From: Roseateles violae
GTDB taxonomy: Bacteria > Pseudomonadota > Gammaproteobacteria > Burkholderiales > Burkholderiaceae_C
Assembly (NCBI RefSeq): GCF_030410485.1
Contig: NZ_JAUHHC010000001.1
Coordinates: 1-64,000 of the forward strand
Direction: 5' to 3'
Length of the DNA stretch: 64,000 bases
Below are positions 50,793 through 62,738 of the stretch, piece by piece; the stretch's first letter is position 1, and every line of letters begins with the position of its first letter. A program made the position numbers and the translations under genes. A model generated the notes under the pieces. The model was given only the letters and a program-made list of their open reading frames with translations. It had not been told where the DNA came from and made no database searches.

Positions 50793-51407
50793 TCAGATCG
50801 CGAAGCTCCACTCGCGCCATTCGGCCAGCGCCACCCGCCGCTCGCGCGCCGCGCGGGCCCGCGCCGCCTCGACCCACTGGCGCGCCAGCGGGAAGGGCCC
50901 GAAGCCGGCCTCGGTATTGATATGGCCGACGGCGCCCAGATCGCTGAGGCTGGCGCCCCAGCGTGCGGCCCAGCGCGCCGCATTGGCCGCGCTCATCCAG
51001 GGATCGTTGCGGCTGGCGATCAGGCGCAGGGGCCGACCCAGCGGCCGATGCGGCAGTGCCTCGGCGATGCCGAAGCGGTCCGGGTCGGCCGGCGCAACCA
51101 GCAGCGCCTCGCGGATCGGCGAATCGGGCCGGCGGCGCAGATGGTCGACCAGGGCCAGCGTGCCGAAGCTGTGCGCGACGGCGATCCAGCGGCCGCCCTC
51201 CTCGCCGGCCGTCTCCAGCACGCGGTCGATGCGGGCCGACCAGCGCGCCAGGTCCGGGTGCGCGAAATCGCGCTGCACGACGCGGGTCGCCGCGCGATCG
51301 CCGCGCTCCAGCCAGCTCTGCCAATGCGCCGGCCCGCTGTCGTGCAGGCCCGGCACGATCAGCAGCCGCGGCGTGCGCGGGCAGACATCGGCGGCGATCG
51401 CGCTCAC
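50793..51407 (-). CDS. RBBP9/YdeN-family serine hydrolase
   Basis: A 204-residue alpha/beta hydrolase. The family signature is IVPGLHDSGPAHWQSWLE, the nucleophile lies in VAHSFGTLA, the acid in NDPWMS and the His in GHINTEAGFGPF. It starts with GTG overlapping the Mop gene stop (GTGA). The substrate is unknown. The partnership with Mop in a two-gene unit is unusual. Confidence 0.87.
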   Translation of the reverse strand: MSAIAADVCPRTPRLLIVPGLHDSGPAHWQSWLERGDRAATRVVQRDFAHPDLARWSARIDRVLETAGEEGGRWIAVAHSFGTLALVDHLRRRPDSPIREALLVAPADPDRFGIAEALPHRPLGRPLRLIASRNDPWMSAANAARWAARWGASLSDLGAVGHINTEAGFGPFPLARQWVEAARARAARERRVALAEWREWSFAI

Positions 51408-51622
51408 AGCGTCGCCAGAGAGACCTCGGTGGACTTGACCAGGGCGACGACCTCGCGGCCCGGCGCCAGGCCCAGCTCCTTGACCGAGCGGGTGGTGATC
51501 ACCGAGGTGACGACCAGGCCCGAGGGCGTCTGCACATCGACCTCGGACACGACCGGGCCCTCGATGATTTCGCGGACGGTGCCGCGGAACTGGTTGCGCA
51601 CATTGACGGCGGCGATGCTCAT
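51404..51622 (-). CDS. Molybdopterin-binding Mop (TOBE domain) protein
   Basis: A 72-residue single TOBE/Mop domain: MSIAAVNVRNQFRGTVREIIEGPVVSEVDVQTPSGLVVTSVITTRSVKELGL. Such proteins bind molybdate or tungstate as hexamers and store or sense it. Its gene is the first of a two-gene unit with the hydrolase. It faces the divergent tauD-like gene with 192 bases between starts. Confidence 0.92.
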   Translation of the reverse strand: MSIAAVNVRNQFRGTVREIIEGPVVSEVDVQTPSGLVVTSVITTRSVKELGLAPGREVVALVKSTEVSLATL

Positions 51623-51680
51623 GCAGAGGCTCCTGTTGGGTTGAACTATGAGCGAAGCCTAGGCGGCGGCGGCTCGCCCG

Positions 51681-51782
51681 CCAAGGAAGGCTTGCGTCGA
51701 TCGATAGACGCGGGACGCATGAACGACGCCGGCGGGCCGCTTATGCGGCCAGCGTGTTTCGATCTGCGCAGCGCTTCCTTGG
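51681..51782. repeat. Inverted repeats in the Mop/tauD divergent region
   Basis: CCAAGGAAG (51681-51689) and CTTCCTTGG (51774-51782) form a long-range inverted pair about 84 bases apart. Between them GGCCGC-TTAT-GCGGCC (51735-51750) is a compact palindrome. CysB-type regulators bind AT-bearing imperfect repeats; the TTAT centre is the only AT-rich core here. The region is a plausible control site for both divergent operons. Confidence 0.4.
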
Positions 51783-51814
51783 CCGCGCGCGCGGCGCTTC
51801 CTAGAGTGGGCGCC

Positions 51815-52729
51815 ATGACTGCCACCGCCACCGTCCCCTCTCCGTCCCTCCCCGCCGCGGATACACGCGACGCCGACTTCGAGATCCGCCCCTTTGCCGG
51901 CCCGCTGGGCGCCGAGGTGGTGGGCCTCGATCTCGCTCGGCCGGTCTCGGCCGCCGATTTCGCGCGCCTGCATCGCGCCCATCTGGAACACCATGTGCTG
52001 GTGTTCCGCTCGCAAGCCCTGACCCCGGCCGAGCAGGTCGCCTTCAGCCGCCGCTGGGGGCCGCTGCAGATCCATGTGCTGAAGCAGTTCCTCTTGCCGC
52101 AGCAGCCCGAGGTGCTGGTCGTGTCGAATGTGCGCGACGCGCAGGGCCGGCCGCTGGGCCTGGGCGATGCCGGCCACTACTGGCATTCGGACCTCTCCTA
52201 CAAGGAACTGCCCAGCCTGGGCTCGATGCTGCTGGCGATCGAGCTGCCGCAAGAGGGTGGCGACACCTTATTTGCCAACCAGCACCTGGCCTGGCAGCGC
52301 CTGCCGGCATCCATCCAGCGCAAGATCGAGGGCCTGCAGGCCGAGCACAGCTATCTGGCCAGGTACGAGGAGCTGCGCAAGCGCAATCCCTGGCGGCCGG
52401 CGCTGACGGCCGAGCAGATCGCCGCGGTGCAGCCGGTCGTACAGCCGGTCGTGCGCCGCCATCCGGAGAACGGCCGCCGCGCGCTCTTTGTCTCCGAGCA
52501 TTTCACCACCCGCATCGTCGGCCTGCCCGAGGACGAGAGCCGCGATCTGCTGGCCCAGCTGTTCGCCCATTCGACCCAGCCGGACTTCGTCTACCGCCAT
52601 CGCTGGCAGGCCGGCGACCTGGTGTTCTGGGACAACCGCTCGGTCGTCCATCTGGCCAGCGGCTGCCCGGACGATCAGCGCCGCCTCTTGCACCGCACGA
52701 CGATCGAGGGCGACCGGCCCTTTCCCTGA
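51815..52729 (+). CDS. TauD/TfdA-family 2-oxoglutarate dioxygenase
   Basis: A 304-residue Fe(II)/2-oxoglutarate oxygenase. The iron ligands are His124 and Asp126 (HYWHSDLSY) and His293 near the C-terminus (RRLLHRTTIEGDRP), followed by the Arg301 that holds 2-oxoglutarate. Members release sulfite from taurine or alkyl sulfonates, or degrade aryloxyacids. It is followed after 27 bases by a sulfonate-type ABC binding protein, which favours a sulfonate substrate. The frame upstream of MTATATVPSP lies in the regulatory gap. Confidence 0.92.
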   Translation: MTATATVPSPSLPAADTRDADFEIRPFAGPLGAEVVGLDLARPVSAADFARLHRAHLEHHVLVFRSQALTPAEQVAFSRRWGPLQIHVLKQFLLPQQPEVLVVSNVRDAQGRPLGLGDAGHYWHSDLSYKELPSLGSMLLAIELPQEGGDTLFANQHLAWQRLPASIQRKIEGLQAEHSYLARYEELRKRNPWRPALTAEQIAAVQPVVQPVVRRHPENGRRALFVSEHFTTRIVGLPEDESRDLLAQLFAHSTQPDFVYRHRWQAGDLVFWDNRSVVHLASGCPDDQRRLLHRTTIEGDRPFP

Positions 52730-52756
52730 ACTTTCCCTTCACCAGAACGAGTCCTC

Positions 52757-53767
52757 ATGCACCGCCCATTGATCCAGTTTGTCGGCGCCGCCCTGGCGCT
52801 GAGCCTCACGCTGAATGCCCTGCCCGCCCGCGCCGAAGGCCGGCTGCGCATTGCCGAGCAGTTCGGCATCGTCTACCTGCTCTTGAACATCGCGCAGGAG
52901 CAGAAGCTGATCGAGAAGCAGGGCCGCGCGGCCGGCCTCGAGATCCAGGTGGAGACGGTCAAGCTGTCCGGCGGCGCCGCCGTCAACGAGGCCCTGCTGT
53001 CCGGTCATATCGACGTGGCCGGCGCCGGCGTCGGCCCGCTCTTGACGATCTGGGACCGCACGGCCGGCAAGCAGAACGTGCGCGGCATCGCCTCGCTGGG
53101 CAACTTCCCCTACTACCTGACCTCGATCAATCCGGCCGTGCGCAGCATCGCCGACTTCGGCCCGCAGGACCGCATCGCGCTGCCGGCCGTCGGCGTCTCG
53201 GTGCAGTCGCGCATCCTGCAGCTCGCCTCGGCCAAGCTGTGGGGCGATGCCAGCTACAACAAACTCGACGCGCTGCAGGTCGCGCTGCCGCATCCGGAGG
53301 CGACCGCCGCCATCATCAAGGGCGGCAGCGAGATCAACGCCCACTTCGGCAACCCGCCCTACCAGGAGCAGGGCCTGGCCGGCAATCCGAAGGCGCATAT
53401 CGTGCTGAAGAGCTACGAGGTGCTGGGTGGCCCGGCCTCGGCGACCGTGCTCTACGGCACCGAGAAGTTCCGCCGCGACAACCCCAAGACCTATGCCGCC
53501 TTCGTCGCCGCGCTGGCCGAGGCGGCCGCCTTCGCCAGCAGCCGGCCGGAGGAGGCCGCCGACATCTTCATCCGCACCAATGCGTCCAAGATCGATCGGG
53601 AGACCCTGATCCGCATCATCCGCAACCCCGAGGTGCAGTTCAAGCTGACGCCGCAGAACACCTTCGCGCTGGCCGACTTCATGCACCGGGTCGGCGCGAT
53701 CAAGCAGCGGCCGTCTTCCGCGCGCGACTATTTCTTCGACGACGCGCACAACGCGGCGGCGAACTGA
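52757..53767 (+). CDS. Sulfonate/taurine-type ABC transporter binding protein
   Basis: A 336-residue periplasmic protein of the NMT1/SsuA type. The signal peptide ends LNALPARA. The mature protein begins EGRLRIAEQFGIVYLLLNIAQEQKL, with LSGHIDVAGAGVGPLL and GGPASATVLYGTEKFRRDNP matching the family. It lies between the dioxygenase and the ABC ATPase and permease genes, so the four form one uptake and desulfonation unit. The precise ligand is not visible. Confidence 0.9.
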   Translation: MHRPLIQFVGAALALSLTLNALPARAEGRLRIAEQFGIVYLLLNIAQEQKLIEKQGRAAGLEIQVETVKLSGGAAVNEALLSGHIDVAGAGVGPLLTIWDRTAGKQNVRGIASLGNFPYYLTSINPAVRSIADFGPQDRIALPAVGVSVQSRILQLASAKLWGDASYNKLDALQVALPHPEATAAIIKGGSEINAHFGNPPYQEQGLAGNPKAHIVLKSYEVLGGPASATVLYGTEKFRRDNPKTYAAFVAALAEAAAFASSRPEEAADIFIRTNASKIDRETLIRIIRNPEVQFKLTPQNTFALADFMHRVGAIKQRPSSARDYFFDDAHNAAAN

Positions 53768-53779
53768 GGAGGGCCTGCG

Positions 53780-54589
53780 GTGAGCGCCGTCCCCCATCTG
53801 ATCGAGCCCGCGTCGGCGCCGCTGGCCGCACGCCCGCTGCTGAAGGTCGAGGCACTGAGCCTGGAGTACGCGACGCCGCAGCGCCTGGTGCGCGCGACGC
53901 ACGAGGTCGACTTCGAGGTGCTGGAGGGCGACCGCTTCGTGCTGCTGGGCGCCTCCGGCTGCGGCAAGTCCTCGCTGCTGAAGGCGATCGGCGGCTTTCT
54001 GCAGCCCAGCGCGGGCCGCGTGCTGCTGGACGGCGTGCCGGTGCGCGGCCCCGGGCCCGACCGCATCGCGGTGTTCCAGGAATTCGACCAGCTGCCGCCC
54101 TGGAAGACGGTGCTGGCCAATGTCGAGTTCCCGCTGCTGGCCAGCCGGCGCTGCGGCCGCGCCGAGGCGCGCGAGCGCGCGCTGCTGTGGCTGGCCAAGG
54201 TCGGCCTGGCCGACTTCGCCCATCTGTATCCGCATGCGCTTTCGGGCGGCATGAAGGCGCGCGTCGCGATCGCCCGCGCGCTGGCCATGGCGCCGCGCGT
54301 GCTGCTGATGGACGAGCCCTTTGCCGCACTGGACGCGCTGACCCGCCGGCGCATGCAGGACGAGCTGCTGGCGCTGTGGGAGCAGGAGCGCTTCACCCTG
54401 ATCGCCGTCACCCATTCGATCGAGGAGGCGCTGCTGCTGGGCAACCGCGTGCTGCTGCTGTCGCCGCACCCGGGCCGCGTGCGCGCCGAGCTCGATGCCG
54501 AGCGCTTCGGCCCGGCCAGCCTCGGATCGCGCGAGTTCCAGGCGCAGACCCAGCGCATCCACCGCCTGCTGTTCGGGAGCATGGCATGA
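53780..54589 (+). CDS. Nitrate/sulfonate-type ABC transporter ATPase
   Basis: A 269-residue ABC ATPase of the SsuB/TauB class. Walker A is GASGCGKS (57-64), the signature LSGGMKAR, Walker B VLLMDEPFAALD and the His switch VTHSIEEAL. The start is a GTG with GGAGGG eight bases upstream. It overlaps the permease start by four bases (ATGA). Confidence 0.95.
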   Translation: MSAVPHLIEPASAPLAARPLLKVEALSLEYATPQRLVRATHEVDFEVLEGDRFVLLGASGCGKSSLLKAIGGFLQPSAGRVLLDGVPVRGPGPDRIAVFQEFDQLPPWKTVLANVEFPLLASRRCGRAEARERALLWLAKVGLADFAHLYPHALSGGMKARVAIARALAMAPRVLLMDEPFAALDALTRRRMQDELLALWEQERFTLIAVTHSIEEALLLGNRVLLLSPHPGRVRAELDAERFGPASLGSREFQAQTQRIHRLLFGSMA

Positions 54590-55476
54590 GCGGCGGCAGC
54601 ATCGCCACCGTGCACCGGCTCTCCCCGGCGCGCCCCGAGATCGAGCGCGCGCTGCCGCCGCTGCCGGCCGCCACGCGAGAGCGGCGGCTGCCGCTGGCGC
54701 GCCGCCTGCTGGGCCTGAGCGCGCTGCGCCGCGGCCTGCTGCTGCTGCTGCTGGCCGCCTTGTGGGAGCTGGCCGCGCGCCTGGCCGGCAACGAGCTGCT
54801 GCTGCCGACCTTCACGCAGACCACGCTCGCCTTCGTCGAGGGCTGGCGCAGCGGCGAGCTCGCGCTGCGCACCGGCCTCTCGCTGTCCCTGCTGCTGCAG
54901 GGCTATGCGCTGGGCGTGCTGGCCGCCTTCGTGCTGACCGCGCTGGCGGTGTCGACCGCGGTCGGCCGCGAGCTGCTGGCGACGCTGACGGCGATGTTCA
55001 ATCCGCTGCCGGCGATCGCCCTGCTGCCGCTGGCCCTGCTGTGGTTCGGCCTCGGCCGCAGCAGCCTGCTCTTCGTGCTGGTCCACGCGGTGCTGTGGCC
55101 GCTGGCGCTGGCCACCTTCGCCGGCTTCCAGGCCGTGCCCGAGACCCTGCGCATGACCGGCCGCAACTACGGCCTGTCGGGCCTGCGCTTCGTCGCGCTG
55201 ATCCTCGTGCCCTCGGCGCTGCCGGCCATCCTCTCCGGCCTGCGCATCGCCTGGGCCTTCGCCTGGCGCACCCTAGTCGCCGCCGAGCTCTTCTTCGGCG
55301 CCTCCTCCGGGCGAGGCGGCCTGGGCTGGTACATCTTCCAGAACCGCAACGAGCTCTACACCGACCGCGTCTTCGCCGGCCTGGCCACCGTGATCCTGAT
55401 CGGCCTGATTGTCGAGCAGCTGGTGTTCGACACGGCCGAGCGGCTGAGCGTGCGGCGCTGGGGCATGCAGCGCTAG
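54586..55476 (+). CDS. Nitrate/sulfonate-type ABC transporter permease
   Basis: A 296-residue membrane protein with six predicted helices (first at about 45-62). The cytoplasmic coupling motif lies in NYGLSGLRFVALILVPSALPAILSGLRIAWAFAWRTLVAAELF, the EAA loop of binding-protein-dependent systems. It is the last gene of the tauD-like operon. Its stop codon lies in CTAG (55473-55476), which also holds the stop of the convergent methyltransferase. Confidence 0.93.
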   Translation: MSGGSIATVHRLSPARPEIERALPPLPAATRERRLPLARRLLGLSALRRGLLLLLLAALWELAARLAGNELLLPTFTQTTLAFVEGWRSGELALRTGLSLSLLLQGYALGVLAAFVLTALAVSTAVGRELLATLTAMFNPLPAIALLPLALLWFGLGRSSLLFVLVHAVLWPLALATFAGFQAVPETLRMTGRNYGLSGLRFVALILVPSALPAILSGLRIAWAFAWRTLVAAELFFGASSGRGGLGWYIFQNRNELYTDRVFAGLATVILIGLIVEQLVFDTAERLSVRRWGMQR

Positions 55477-56270
55477 CGAACCGCCTGGACCTTGACCCCG
55501 CGCACCGCATTGGCGCGCGCGCTGACGGTTAGCGGCCCGTCGCCGGCCCGCAGGCGCTCGCGCACCCGCGCCTGCAATTGCGCCAGCCCGGCCGCGTCCA
55601 TCGATTCGAACATCGGCCGCAGGGTGTTGCTGGCGGCCGCGCTGTTCCAGTACTCGTCGAAATCGTCGAAGCGGCGCTGGACGCTGAACTGGCAGGTCTG
55701 CACCCGCTCGAGCCCGGCCGCGCGCCACAGCGCCGCCGAGGCCTCCAGGGTCGAGGCCTGCACGCTGGGCGGCTGGCGCGGGGGCAGGCCTTGCTTGAGC
55801 ATCTCCGCGCCGATCGCGGCGAGCGGAAATCCGCCCTCGAGGATGTCCCAGTGGTAGGCGGCCACGACGCCGCCGGCGCGCACCGCGCGGCACATCTCGG
55901 CCACGCCGACCGCCGGCTCCGGCACGAAGAACAGCACCAGGGCCATCACCGCGGCATCGGCGCTGGCGTCGGCCACCGGCAGCCGCATCGCGTCGCCCTC
56001 ACCCCACAGCACCGGCGCGTCGGGCGCCAGACGGCCCCGTGCATAGTCGAGCTGGCCCGGTGAAGGATCGAAGGCCAGCACCTGAGCCGGCCGGCAGCGC
56101 TCGACGATCAGCTCGGTGAAGGCGCCATTGCCGCAGCCCACGTCGAGCCAGCGCGCCCCGTCCGGCACGGCAATCCAGTCCAGGAAGCGCTCGCCGACCA
56201 GGCGGCTCCAGCGACCCATCATGCGCTCGTAGGCGGCGCCATCGTCGAAACGTATCGTCTGCTCGCTCAT
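55473..56270 (-). CDS. SAM-dependent methyltransferase (class I)
   Basis: A 265-residue enzyme with motif I WLDVGCGNGAF and motif II in LAFDPSPGQLDYAR, the post-I region GEGDAMRLPVADAS and a hydrophobic strand MALVLFFVPEP. Methyltransf_11/25-type domains of this class act on small molecules, and the target is unknown. The start MSEQTIRFDDGAAYERMMGRWSRLVGERF is typical. It converges on the ABC permease gene, sharing four bases. Confidence 0.88.
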   Translation of the reverse strand: MSEQTIRFDDGAAYERMMGRWSRLVGERFLDWIAVPDGARWLDVGCGNGAFTELIVERCRPAQVLAFDPSPGQLDYARGRLAPDAPVLWGEGDAMRLPVADASADAAVMALVLFFVPEPAVGVAEMCRAVRAGGVVAAYHWDILEGGFPLAAIGAEMLKQGLPPRQPPSVQASTLEASAALWRAAGLERVQTCQFSVQRRFDDFDEYWNSAAASNTLRPMFESMDAAGLAQLQARVRERLRAGDGPLTVSARANAVRGVKVQAVR

Positions 56271-56439
56271 GTCGGCTGCTCGGTGTTGAGGTCGGTCGAT
56301 GATAGGGCCGCGGCGGCCGTCCACCGGCTTGCGGAGGGCCGTCTCGGTCCGGCCACAGCCGGCTGTTCCGTCCCGCGAGGCTGTCCCATAATCGGTTCGC
56401 CCGGTCGCCATCACCCGCGCTTCAGCCTAGGAGTCGCCG

Positions 56440-59562
<3,123 letters not shown>

Positions 59563-59612
59563 GCGGGCGGGGCCCGCCCCGCTGCTTCATGGCCCCGCTT
59601 CAGTGCCCGGCC

Positions 59613-60989
59613 TCAGTGACCTGCGATCGGCCGGCGGATGAAGCTGTCCGTGTCGGCCGAGCCATTGGCGCGCATCAGCGCGAAGGTCAACATCATGTCG
59701 TAGTCGGTGCCGACGATGGCCTGGTGGTTCTTGCCAGACAGCGCCTTGTTGCCGGGCCGGTTCTGGAACCACTGCGCCCACTGCGCCGAGCCCGGGTCGA
59801 AGAGCAGGAACTGCTGGCCCTCGGGCGGGAAGCTCATATTCGGCGATGGGTAGAGATTGGCAACGAAGGGGTACTGGGCCGAGCTGTGGCAGCTGACGCA
59901 GGACGAGGCGCGCAGGCCCGCGTCGCCCTTGCCATAACGCACGCCGCTGACGGTCACCGCGTTGTGGCGGATGCCCAGGTCCAGCGGCCCGGCCAGGCGC
60001 CCGCCCCAGCCCAGGCCGTCCTTGATGAAGGGCGGGATCGTCGGGCTGACCCAGGTCTGGCGCAGCCTGCCCTGGCCACCGTCCTTCTCCCGCGCGAACT
60101 CCGGATCATTGCCCCACATCGCGCCGACCGGCACCGCCCGTTCCCAGACCGTCTTGCCGCTGGAGCCGGCGTCGTAGGCGAAGGCGATGAAGACCCAGCC
60201 GGTCTCCGGCGCCGCCTCCTTGTCCTTGACCCGCACCGCCATCTGCAGAAAGCGCATCGGCGTGACCACGGCCGTCGGCGGATTGCTGCCGCCCGCCACC
60301 GGCGGCCGGAACACATAGGAGACCGAGGATCCCTTCAGCACCGGCCATTGCTCCTCGTTCAGCGTCGCCGCCTCGACCTTGACGACCATCGATCCTTCGG
60401 GGAACTGCGCGGCCTTGAGGTCCGGATGGAAGGGATCGCGCCAGATCTTGCCCAGCTGTGCCGCCGCGACGTCGTTGTAGTAGACGACCGCATGGTTCTG
60501 GAAGGCAACCTTGGGCGGCAGGGACGGATAGGCCTCCGGCTGCAGGATCTGGCCGGTGTAGGAGCCCAGCAGCGCCTCGCGGCCGGAGCCCGGATCGATC
60601 GCCTCGCCATTGGGCAGCGGATTGCCCTGGCCGCCCCAGGGCATGTCGTACCAGCCGGCCTGCTGGGGCGTCCACTTCAGCGGCTCGTTGACCAGGCCGG
60701 ACAGGTCCTTCTCGATGAAGCGCTTGACCGCGGCGACATAGGCCGGCGCGCTCTGCAGCGTCAGCGCGCCGCGCGGCCGCGGCTGCTGCAGCCAGCGCGC
60801 GCCGGGCGCCTGCTGCGGATAGTCGTAATTGCTGGTCCGAAAGCCATGGGGCCAGTCCTTGTCCGGCGGGTACAGCGTGTTATTGCCGGCAAACGGATCG
60901 GGCGGCGCGGCCAGCAGACCGCCGCTGAGCAGCAGCGCGAGCCCCCCACCGAGCAGCGCGACGGAGCGGTGGAATCGGGATGTCCTCAT
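59613..60989 (-). CDS. Secreted monoheme cytochrome-like protein, function unknown
   Basis: A 458-residue exported protein (signal peptide to about residue 28) with a single c-type heme motif CVSCH in SSCVSCHSSAQYPF, located in the last fifth of the protein. The large N-terminal part has no recognised fold; APAYVAAVKRFIEKDLSGLVNEPLKW and AGSSGKTVWERAVPVGAMWGNDPEF suggest a beta-rich enzyme-like domain. No second heme or copper motif was seen. It is transcribed alone in the direction opposite to the cyclase. Confidence 0.72.
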   Translation of the reverse strand: MRTSRFHRSVALLGGGLALLLSGGLLAAPPDPFAGNNTLYPPDKDWPHGFRTSNYDYPQQAPGARWLQQPRPRGALTLQSAPAYVAAVKRFIEKDLSGLVNEPLKWTPQQAGWYDMPWGGQGNPLPNGEAIDPGSGREALLGSYTGQILQPEAYPSLPPKVAFQNHAVVYYNDVAAAQLGKIWRDPFHPDLKAAQFPEGSMVVKVEAATLNEEQWPVLKGSSVSYVFRPPVAGGSNPPTAVVTPMRFLQMAVRVKDKEAAPETGWVFIAFAYDAGSSGKTVWERAVPVGAMWGNDPEFAREKDGGQGRLRQTWVSPTIPPFIKDGLGWGGRLAGPLDLGIRHNAVTVSGVRYGKGDAGLRASSCVSCHSSAQYPFVANLYPSPNMSFPPEGQQFLLFDPGSAQWAQWFQNRPGNKALSGKNHQAIVGTDYDMMLTFALMRANGSADTDSFIRRPIAGH

Positions 60990-61140
60990 GGCGCGATCTC
61001 CCAGATGGTGATGTTGTAGCGGCCAAGGCGCTCGCGGCGACCCGCGAGCCCGGACGATTGTTCGAACGCCGGCCGGCCCGCGTCAATGGCGTTTGCACCA
61101 CGGCTTCCGCGCTGTTGGGGATGGCGCGCGGCCAAAACGC

Positions 61141-61172
61141 AAAAGGGCTGCACTTGCGTGCAGCCCTTTTTT
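61141..61172 (-). terminator. Terminator after tRNA-Leu
   Basis: GGGCTGCA-N6-TGCAGCCC (61145-61166) forms an eight-base-pair stem with T or A runs on both sides (A4 at 61141-61144 and T6 at 61167-61172). On the minus strand it follows the tRNA-Leu 3' end and ends its transcript. The same structure would act on the plus strand. Confidence 0.88.
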
Positions 61173-61176
61173 GTTT

Positions 61177-61261
<85 letters not shown>

Positions 61262-61288
61262 TTTCAGGATTTTTCTCCGCCGCCTGGC

Positions 61289-61321
61289 AGCGAAGAGCCC
61301 GCACTATAGCACAGCTTTTCG
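61289..61321 (-). promoter_or_regulatory. tRNA-Leu promoter with extended -10 and GC-rich discriminator
   Basis: The minus strand reads AAAAGCTGTGCTATAGT, then GCGGGCTCTTCGCTG. The -10 is TATAGT (61308-61303) with TGC before it. It lies about 40 bases upstream of the tRNA. The same sequence with few changes occurs at 91-125. No strong -35 was seen in the 17-base position, which falls near the preceding gene stop at 61329. Confidence 0.6.
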
Positions 61322-61328
61322 AGCCCTC

Positions 61329-62738
61329 TCAGCGCTCGGGGCCGAAGCGGGTCAGGCCCAGGCGCGCCTCGGGATCGAACAGGCGCTCGACGCCGCCGGC
61401 CAGGCGCTGCGTGTGGGCATCGGTCCACTGCCGGTAGCCGGCCTGGATCTGCGGGCCGACGCCATGCTCGGCACTGAAGCTGCCGCCCAGCGCCGCATTG
61501 ATCGCGTAGACGCCCTCGCGCAAGCGTGCCAGGTCTTGCGCCGACAGCGGCGGCTCGGCCCGCGGCCAGACCAGATTGAAGTGCAGGCCGCCATCGCCCA
61601 GATGGCCGAAGTCGGCGACCCGCGCGGCCGGGAACTCGCGCGCCAGCCAGGCGGCCGCCTCGGCGCGAAAGCGCATGAAGTGACGGCGCGGCAGCGAGAT
61701 ATCGAAGCCGATCACCGCGCCCTGCTCGCGCAGGCCCTCGCTGATCGCATGGCGCAGCGCCCAGAGCTGTTCGTCGGCGCCGAGCACCGCGTCGACCACG
61801 CGTTCGCCGCCGAGTTGCTGCTCGAGCCAGTCCTGCAGCAGGGCGGCCAGATCGAGTCGGGCCGCAAGCAGCTCGCTGGCCAGCTCGATCAGCAGCGCGT
61901 ACTCGGGCAGACGGCCATCGAACAGGCGGCCCGGATCGCCGACATGCGCGAGAGCCGCCGCCAGCGCCGGCCGCGAGATGCCCTCGAAGGCGCTGACCAG
62001 GCCGGCCAGCTCGCCGCCCATCACCTCGCGGTACAGCGGGAAGACCGCGTCGAGATCGCGCGGCGCGACCAGCGCGACCGCGCGCTGGCGCGGCTGCGGC
62101 TGCAGCCGCAGCGTCGCCTCGCAGATCAGGCCCAGGGCACCGCTGCTGCCGATGAACAAGTGCTGCAGCGCGAGGCCGGCGTTGTCCTTCTGCAGTCCGC
62201 GGCCGGCCTGCAGCAGCGTGCCATCGGCCAGCAGCGCCGTCAGGCCGAGGGTGTTGGCGCGCACATCGCCGTGGCGCAGCATGCGCGTGCCGCCGGTGTT
62301 GTGGGCCAGCATACCGCCGATGCTCGGATCGGCGCTCAGATCGATGGCGAACTGCAGGCCATGCCCGGCCATCCGCTCATTGACCTCCGAGAGCCGGTAG
62401 CCGGCCGAGACGCGCAGCGTGCGGTCCAGCGGATCGAAGTCGAAGACCTCGCGCAGCCGCTCGGTGGACAGCAGCAGATGGCGACGCTGGTCGCTGGGCG
62501 TGGCGGCGCGCACCAGGCCCGTGTGCGCGCCCTGGATGACGAGGGTCAAGTCATGCGCGGCCGCCAGCCGCAGCAGCGCGGCGGCCTGGGCCGTCGTGGC
62601 CGGCCGCACGAGGCCGGCGGCGCGGCCCGGCGCATAGCGGGCCGGCTGCAGATAGCGCGGCTCGATGGCCGGGCCGTCGACGACAAACTCGGCGCCGCAG
62701 ATGCGGTGCGCCTCGGCCAGCCAGTCGCTGCCGCTCAT
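61329..62738 (-). CDS. FAD-linked D-2-hydroxyglutarate dehydrogenase-like oxidoreductase
   Basis: A 469-residue flavoenzyme of the FAD-binding-4 family. The FAD-binding domain has VIQGAHTGLVRAATP and IGGMLAHNTGGTRMLRHGDVRANTLGL; the C-terminal FAD-oxidase domain has FGHLGDGGLHFN with metal-binding histidines and FSAEHGVG. D-lactate and D-2-hydroxyglutarate dehydrogenases share this layout. It overlaps the HglS-like gene by four bases (ATGA), and HglS produces D-2-hydroxyglutarate, so D-2-hydroxyglutarate is the inferred substrate. Confidence 0.85.
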   Translation of the reverse strand: MSGSDWLAEAHRICGAEFVVDGPAIEPRYLQPARYAPGRAAGLVRPATTAQAAALLRLAAAHDLTLVIQGAHTGLVRAATPSDQRRHLLLSTERLREVFDFDPLDRTLRVSAGYRLSEVNERMAGHGLQFAIDLSADPSIGGMLAHNTGGTRMLRHGDVRANTLGLTALLADGTLLQAGRGLQKDNAGLALQHLFIGSSGALGLICEATLRLQPQPRQRAVALVAPRDLDAVFPLYREVMGGELAGLVSAFEGISRPALAAALAHVGDPGRLFDGRLPEYALLIELASELLAARLDLAALLQDWLEQQLGGERVVDAVLGADEQLWALRHAISEGLREQGAVIGFDISLPRRHFMRFRAEAAAWLAREFPAARVADFGHLGDGGLHFNLVWPRAEPPLSAQDLARLREGVYAINAALGGSFSAEHGVGPQIQAGYRQWTDAHTQRLAGGVERLFDPEARLGLTRFGPER

